From Bacteroidia bacterium (GTDB lineage Bacteria; Bacteroidota; Bacteroidia; Bacteroidales; GCA-2748055), in the NCBI GenBank assembly GCA_030596245.1, contig JAUVKN010000101.1:1-11922 (forward strand): a DNA stretch of 11,922 bases. The letters run 5' to 3'. Positions 8,189 to 11,922 of this stretch are shown piece after piece. The first letter of the stretch is position 1; each line of letters begins with the position of its first letter. The notes beneath the pieces were generated by a model. The model worked only from the letters and a program-made list of their open reading frames with translations. It was not told where the DNA came from and searched no databases. The position numbers were made by a program, and so were the translations under genes.

Positions 8189-9442
8189 TTACATGCTCCA
8201 TGGTGAACGCATCTCGGGGTATATCAACCGATTTGCCCCTTCATCATTAATAAATTCCTGCTTGACGGGATCGAAATGGAGGGTACGTCCCAATCGCAAT
8301 GCTGCCACTCCCATATTCACGATGGTACATGACCGGTGACCGTTGACTTCGTTCAGTGCAAATTTCTGGCGGGTTCGTACCGATTCATGAAATGATGTTA
8401 TCTGAGGTTCAGGATCCGGAAGGCTATCCGCCAGCTTTTGAATATCGGGAATGGTGGAACGGAATCCCCGGTATATTTTTCCGTTGGGCCCTTCGATATA
8501 TGCTGCATCCTTATCCCTGTTCTCACCATCCAGGATGATCTGGCATCCATCCTCATAAGTATATTCAATTCGCCGCCATGATCCTACGGCATCGGGGTGT
8601 TGCTGGGGAGCATCAACCTCTACACGTATGGGACTGGTATGGTCTTTGTTGAGCATATACTGCACTGGATCAAGATAATGCTGTCCCATATCACCCAATC
8701 CTCCGCCATCGTAATCCCAGAAACCCCTGAATTTGGAATGTACCCTTAGCTCATTGTATGGCTTGAGAGGAGCCGGACCGAGCCACGTATTATAGTCAAG
8801 ATGCTCAGGCACCGGTTGTGGCTGCAGATTTTGATCTCCGCTCCAGTAGAATTTCCAGTTGTATCCGGTAATCCCACTCACCGTAAATTTAAGTGGCCAT
8901 CCAAGTACTCCACTGTCGATTATCTTTTTCAGGGGTTTTACGGTGGTGCCCATTCCATAAAAGTTACCCCTGAAACGGAACCATGTATTCAGCCTGAACA
9001 TACGGCCGTTGTTCTTTACAGCTTCAATTACCCTTTTTCCTTCCCCAATGGTCCTGGTCATTGGTTTTTCACACCAGATATCTTTCCCGGCCTCGGCCGC
9101 CATTACCGAAATAAGGCCATGCCAGTGAGGGGGAGTGGCAACATGTACCACATCGATATCTTTTTGCTGGAGCAATTCGCGGAAATCCGTGTATGCATGG
9201 ACCTCTTCACCTGCTCTTTTAATGGCCCTCTGCAGATGGAGGCGATCCACATCACAGATGGCTACCAGACGTCCTTCGCGATTGAAATGATGGTTGTAAC
9301 CGATGCCGCCAACACCTATAATGGCTTTGGTTATCTGATCACTGGGGGCAATAAATCCGGTACCCCCGAGTACATGTCTGGGCACAATTGTAAAAGCGAC
9401 TGCACCAAGTGCACTTTTTTTAAGAAAATTTCTTCTTTCCAT
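8189..9442 (-). CDS. Tat-exported Gfo/Idh/MocA-family oxidoreductase
   Basis: This 417-residue protein starts with a twin-arginine signal: R3-R4-N-F-L-K-K followed by a hydrophobic stretch to about residue 27. The nucleotide-binding Rossmann domain follows, with AIIGVGGIG at 40-48, an acidic strand end in AICDVD, and VATPPHWHG at 101-109. C124-E125-K126-P127 is the family's EKP motif, whose lysine takes part in catalysis. The C-terminal alpha/beta domain carries GGGLGDMGQHYLDP, with H255 the probable catalytic histidine. Members of this family oxidise or reduce sugar hydroxyls using NAD(P). Tat-exported relatives such as glucose-fructose oxidoreductase fold with their cofactor before export. 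Beside three DUF1080 domains, the natural guess is oxidation of a glycoside to its 3-keto form, which is inference. It follows the DUF1080 lipoprotein gene by 25 bases. Confidence 0.92.
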   Translation of the reverse strand: MERRNFLKKSALGAVAFTIVPRHVLGGTGFIAPSDQITKAIIGVGGIGYNHHFNREGRLVAICDVDRLHLQRAIKRAGEEVHAYTDFRELLQQKDIDVVHVATPPHWHGLISVMAAEAGKDIWCEKPMTRTIGEGKRVIEAVKNNGRMFRLNTWFRFRGNFYGMGTTVKPLKKIIDSGVLGWPLKFTVSGITGYNWKFYWSGDQNLQPQPVPEHLDYNTWLGPAPLKPYNELRVHSKFRGFWDYDGGGLGDMGQHYLDPVQYMLNKDHTSPIRVEVDAPQQHPDAVGSWRRIEYTYEDGCQIILDGENRDKDAAYIEGPNGKIYRGFRSTIPDIQKLADSLPDPEPQITSFHESVRTRQKFALNEVNGHRSCTIVNMGVAALRLGRTLHFDPVKQEFINDEGANRLIYPEMRSPWSM

Positions 9443-9467
9443 GTTCTGATTTTTTGTGATCGCACTC

Positions 9468-10172
9468 CTATTTGCCTGTTTCTGTTATAGCCGTTATGGG
9501 AGTAAGTTCAATTTTCCTGAATTCAACTTCGGAGCCTTCAGCCTGTATGGCGATCTGTCCTTTGCTGGCAGTACAATCAAATCCGTAATTTACCAGATTC
9601 CCATTCACCCAGACTTTTATCTCTTTTTCAACACTCTCAATCACCATGGTATTCCAATCTCCAACCGGATTCTCAGATCCATCTGTAAGATTTTGTACCC
9701 TGCGTTTTTTGCCTTCAGTAATGCCCCACTCTTCTTCTGGTCCACGGCGATTTTCCATATCTGGTACGGAAATATCTTCAACAATGCACCAAAAATCACC
9801 TGCATTCTCATGCATCATCTGTACTTCCAGCGATTGGGGGAACATTTTGTATAGAGCCCTTGGGGTCGAAGCATGTACCAGAACCCCACAATTTCCAGGC
9901 TTCCCGGCAAACCTGTATTCCAGTTTCAGGCGGTAATTCAGAAAGACAGAATCGGTTATTAAGTGACCTTTTGGATCACCCAGACTCACCAACATTGAAT
10001 CGCGGACTATAAAGGCATTTACAGTATCCGGATTTTCATCCATTGCCGGGATATCAACATGCCATCCGTTCAGATCAACTCCGTTAAACAGGTTAATGGT
10101 TTCTGGTTCAGACGTGAATTCACAGGAAAAAGCTAAAATCAGAATTAAAAGGGAAAGTGATAGATGTTTCAT
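9468..10172 (-). CDS. DUF1080 (3-keto-disaccharide hydrolase) lipoprotein
   Basis: The chosen start gives 234 residues beginning MKHLSLSLLILILAFSC. C17 is the likely lipidated cysteine, although AFSC is a loose lipobox, and the acidic EFTSEPE tail is typical of Bacteroidota surface lipoproteins. The frame is open upstream to 10388, but that extension would bury the signal 72 residues in and run into the divergent nucleotidyltransferase gene, so it is rejected. One DUF1080 domain fills the mature protein: INLFNGVDLNGWHV at the start, YRLKLEYRF with GNCGVLVHA, SLEVQMMHENAGDFW, then PVGDWNTMVIES, IKVWVNGNLVNYG and GQIAIQAEGSEVEFRKIEL. Enzymes of this family cleave 3-keto-glycosides. As first gene of the unit it sits directly before the probable partner dehydrogenase. 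Confidence 0.88.
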   Translation of the reverse strand: MKHLSLSLLILILAFSCEFTSEPETINLFNGVDLNGWHVDIPAMDENPDTVNAFIVRDSMLVSLGDPKGHLITDSVFLNYRLKLEYRFAGKPGNCGVLVHASTPRALYKMFPQSLEVQMMHENAGDFWCIVEDISVPDMENRRGPEEEWGITEGKKRRVQNLTDGSENPVGDWNTMVIESVEKEIKVWVNGNLVNYGFDCTASKGQIAIQAEGSEVEFRKIELTPITAITETGK

Positions 10173-10243
10173 TTTGATTGGGTTTAAATTCTTTTTTGGT
10201 GTCATTTGCTCAGGTTTTTTTGCAATAATAAAATAGTCTCCCT

Positions 10244-10251
10244 CAAAGGTA
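10244..10251 (-). promoter_or_regulatory. Candidate -7 promoter element for the DUF1080/Gfo-Idh operon
   Basis: On the minus strand this octamer reads TACCTTTG, an exact match to the Bacteroidota -7 consensus TAnnTTTG. It lies about 70 bases before the DUF1080 lipoprotein ATG and within the 127-base divergent gap shared with the nucleotidyltransferase gene. No clear TTTG -33 element is found 17-23 bases upstream, so the call rests on the -7 match and its position. Confidence 0.45.
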
Positions 10252-10299
10252 GCACCATTTTCTTTTGTATTTTTAAATTCTCTTGCTTGAAATACCAGA

Positions 10300-10833
10300 A
10301 TGATCTTAGAATTATTACAAAGAGTCTGTAAGTCGCTTGACGAAAATGATATTCCATATATGATTTCCGGTAGTATTGCGATGAACATATATGCAATCCC
10401 AAGAATGACAAGAGATATCGATATTGTTATTGAGCTTTCATTGGGTAGAATAGATGAATTTACAGATTTGTTTCCTGACAGCTATTTCAACAAAGATGCT
10501 ATCAGAGAGGAAGTCATGCGGAAAGGGATATTCAATATTATAGATTATTCCACCGGGTTTAAATTAGACTTTATTCTGCGAAAAGATACAGAGTATTCCA
10601 AGCTGGCATTTGCACGCCGCAAAAGAATTGCTGAACTTGACACCGAACTGTGGGTCATAAGTCTTGAAGATTTAATAATCGCAAAAATTGTCTGGATCCA
10701 GCAATACCAAAGCGATAAGCAGATCCATGATATCGAAAACCTGTTACTAAATCCTGATAAGGATAAGAAATACATTGTACAGTGGTGTGATGCATTGAAT
10801 CTAAAGACTTATAATTTGCTTGAAAATGAATGA
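10300..10833 (+). CDS. Minimal nucleotidyltransferase, putative toxin or toxin-like enzyme
   Basis: This 177-residue protein has the nucleotidyltransferase fold signature: M-I-S-G24-S25-I-A-M-N followed by R-D39-I-D41, the metal-binding pair, and a third acidic residue D90 in FKLDFILRK. The C-terminal half carries VISLEDLIIAKIVWIQQYQS and KQIHDIENLL, a helical block common to AbiEii-related and DUF6036-like nucleotidyltransferases. It differs clearly from the enzyme at 3217: it is shorter, lacks the GRGTKKDF tract, and its small partner lies downstream rather than upstream. The ATG at 10300 is divergent from the DUF1080 operon. In three sampled 60-base lines (10321-10500) GC is 62 of 180, visibly lower than the sugar-degradation genes, which suggests separate acquisition. 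Substrate and toxicity are unknown. Confidence 0.75.
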   Translation: MILELLQRVCKSLDENDIPYMISGSIAMNIYAIPRMTRDIDIVIELSLGRIDEFTDLFPDSYFNKDAIREEVMRKGIFNIIDYSTGFKLDFILRKDTEYSKLAFARRKRIAELDTELWVISLEDLIIAKIVWIQQYQSDKQIHDIENLLLNPDKDKKYIVQWCDALNLKTYNLLENE

Positions 10834-11092
10834 TACACCAAAATATATATTGGAGAAACAATTTGAGATAGTAATGACTAAGCCGTTAAAAGAGAGGGTA
10901 AACGATTTATTTGAAATGACTGAACTCTCTCGAAGAATAATCCAGAACAGAATAGAAGCCAACAATCCAGATATACAAGAAGTGGAATTAAAAGTTGAAT
11001 TATTTAAGGCGTTTTATCGCTCTGATTTTGATGATCATTTATTAAACCAGATTGTTGATAGTATGAAGCGATTCTGGAATCAAACGAAATGA
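10826..11092 (+). CDS. Small helical partner protein of the nucleotidyltransferase
   Basis: The ATG at 10826 gives 88 residues and overlaps the nucleotidyltransferase by 8 bases, an arrangement typical of coupled translation. A TTG at 10820 would add two residues. The protein is predicted almost entirely helical and charged. It contains ERVNDLFEMTELSRRIIQNR, NPDIQEVELKVELFKAFYRS and a C-terminal LLNQIVDSMKRFW. I do not recognise a named domain with certainty, although the ELSRRIIQNRI...NP-x-I...E-x-E-L-K pattern resembles small proteins often paired with nucleotidyltransferases. Its position makes it the candidate antitoxin or regulatory subunit. It shares the AT-rich composition of its partner. 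No signal peptide or membrane segment is visible. Confidence 0.7.
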   Translation: MNDTPKYILEKQFEIVMTKPLKERVNDLFEMTELSRRIIQNRIEANNPDIQEVELKVELFKAFYRSDFDDHLLNQIVDSMKRFWNQTK

Positions 11093-11166
11093 GAATGATC
11101 CAACGGTTATGATTATTACTAAATTGCACCTGCCATCCTGGTGTAACATATCCAAAACGAATTCAC

Positions 11167-11922
11167 ATGACATCCAGAGATAACCTACTGAAGACACTCA
11201 ATCATGAGCAGCCCGACCATGTAGTTGTGGATTTTGGTGCAACCCCTGTAACCGGGATTCATGTGTTGATGGTTGAACAGCTCAGGGACTACTTTGGTCT
11301 TGAAAGGAAACCTGTGAAGGTGAGTGAACCTTTTCAGATGCTGGGCGAAGTGGAGGAGGATTTGATGGAGGCCATGGGTGTGGATGTGATCGGACTCTCT
11401 CCACCTTCTGACATGTTCGGTCACAGAATGGAGGACTGGAAAACCTTTCACACACCCTGGGGACAGGAAGTGTTGGTGCCAGGTACCTTTAATGTATCGG
11501 TGGATGCAAAAGGGGATACATTGATGTATCCACAGGGGGACAGGTCTGTGGATCCCAGTGCAAAAATGCCCAAAGCAGCATATTTTTTTGATGCAATAAA
11601 CCGGCAGGGTGTTATTGATGATGCGCAACTCAACCCGGAGGAGAACCTGGAGGAGTTTTCTCTCATGAGTGAAGAAGATGTGACCTACTGGAATATTGAA
11701 ACCGGGAAGGCAGTGGAAAAAGAGAGAGGCCGGGTGGCTAATTTTGGAGGGACAGGCATTGGGGATATAGCCCTGGTACCCGGACTGAACCTGAAGCATC
11801 CCAAAGGGATCCGGGATGTGTCGGACTGGTACATGTCCACCCTTATGCGCACTGATTATCTGCACCATATTTTTGAGAAACAGACCGATATTGCACTGAA
11901 GAACCTGAAGATGGTAAGAGAA
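11167..11922 (+). CDS. UroD-fold corrinoid methyltransferase-like protein, N-terminal part (runs off window)
   Basis: The frame from the ATG at 11167 is open for 252 codons to the window edge. It starts MTSRDNLLKTLNHEQPDHVV and continues with LRDYFGLERKPVKV and AMGVDVIG. Aligned without gaps to the protein at 291, 31 of the first 75 residues are identical by eye, so the two are paralogues of the MtaA/CmuA-like UroD branch (PF01208). The mid-region YWNIETGKAVEKERGRVANF has no obvious counterpart in the first copy, so the two probably differ in partner or substrate. The zinc-site region (H-x-C and the late third ligand) lies beyond the window. No signal peptide is seen. It begins 74 bases after the small partner gene. 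Confidence 0.85.
   Translation, partial: MTSRDNLLKTLNHEQPDHVVVDFGATPVTGIHVLMVEQLRDYFGLERKPVKVSEPFQMLGEVEEDLMEAMGVDVIGLSPPSDMFGHRMEDWKTFHTPWGQEVLVPGTFNVSVDAKGDTLMYPQGDRSVDPSAKMPKAAYFFDAINRQGVIDDAQLNPEENLEEFSLMSEEDVTYWNIETGKAVEKERGRVANFGGTGIGDIALVPGLNLKHPKGIRDVSDWYMSTLMRTDYLHHIFEKQTDIALKNLKMVRE

Noticed and set aside
8801..9490. Plus-strand open frame of 229 codons
   Set aside because: It is antisense to the Gfo/Idh gene, whose Rossmann and EKP motifs are unmistakable; the alternative translation shows no family pattern.
10173..10388. N-terminal extension of the DUF1080 lipoprotein to an upstream ATG
   Set aside because: It would place the lipoprotein signal 72 residues inside the protein and overlap the divergent nucleotidyltransferase gene.
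11127..11143. CACC/GGTG inverted repeat in the gap before the second UroD-like gene
   Set aside because: The stem is only four base pairs with a nine-base loop and no T-run, too weak for a terminator or operator call.
11185..11868. Long minus-strand open frame of 227 codons
   Set aside because: It lies entirely antisense to the well-supported second UroD-like gene, and its translation is rich in Cys and His with no recognisable domain.

Overview
The window most likely comes from a Bacteroidota chromosome, perhaps an environmental Bacteroidales or Marinilabiliales relative. Supporting signs are TAnnTTTG-type promoter matches, almost no Shine-Dalgarno sequences, a DUF6922/AbiEii pair, a TonB C-terminal-like exported protein and a dense set of secreted carbohydrate-active genes. 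No rRNA, tRNA, CRISPR array, insertion sequence or gene-free stretch over 300 bases was seen.

Layout, left to right. (1) 2-214, + strand: the C-terminal tail of a sulfatase. (2) 291-1535, +: a uroporphyrinogen-decarboxylase-fold (UroD) protein of the corrinoid methyltransferase type. (3) 1606-2940, +: a secreted GH29 alpha-L-fucosidase. (4) 2954-3828, +: an overlapping gene pair, DUF6922 protein and AbiEii-type nucleotidyltransferase, which looks like a toxin-antitoxin module lying directly behind the fucosidase. (5) 10172-3843, - strand: a compact four-gene unit encoding a DUF1080 lipoprotein, a Tat-type Gfo/Idh/MocA oxidoreductase, a 1129-residue HEAT-repeat protein with two C-terminal DUF1080 domains, and an exported protein with a MORN-like segment and a TonB C-terminal-like domain. 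(6) 10300-11092, +: an AT-rich nucleotidyltransferase plus small partner protein, probably a second toxin-antitoxin-like module. (7) 11167 to the window end, +: the start of a second UroD-family protein, paralogous to the first and cut off by the window edge.

Working model. The minus-strand unit resembles a non-classical glycoside-cleaving pathway: a Gfo/Idh/MocA enzyme oxidises a sugar C3 hydroxyl and DUF1080 (3-keto-disaccharide hydrolase/lyase) domains break the resulting 3-keto-glycoside. All four products carry export signals, so the chemistry would be periplasmic or at the outer membrane. The neighbouring sulfatase and fucosidase point to a sulfated, fucose-containing glycan as a possible substrate, although no SusC/SusD pair is in view. 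The two UroD-like proteins suggest methyl-group chemistry nearby, but no corrinoid protein is visible here. The substrate, and the links among these modules, are inference.
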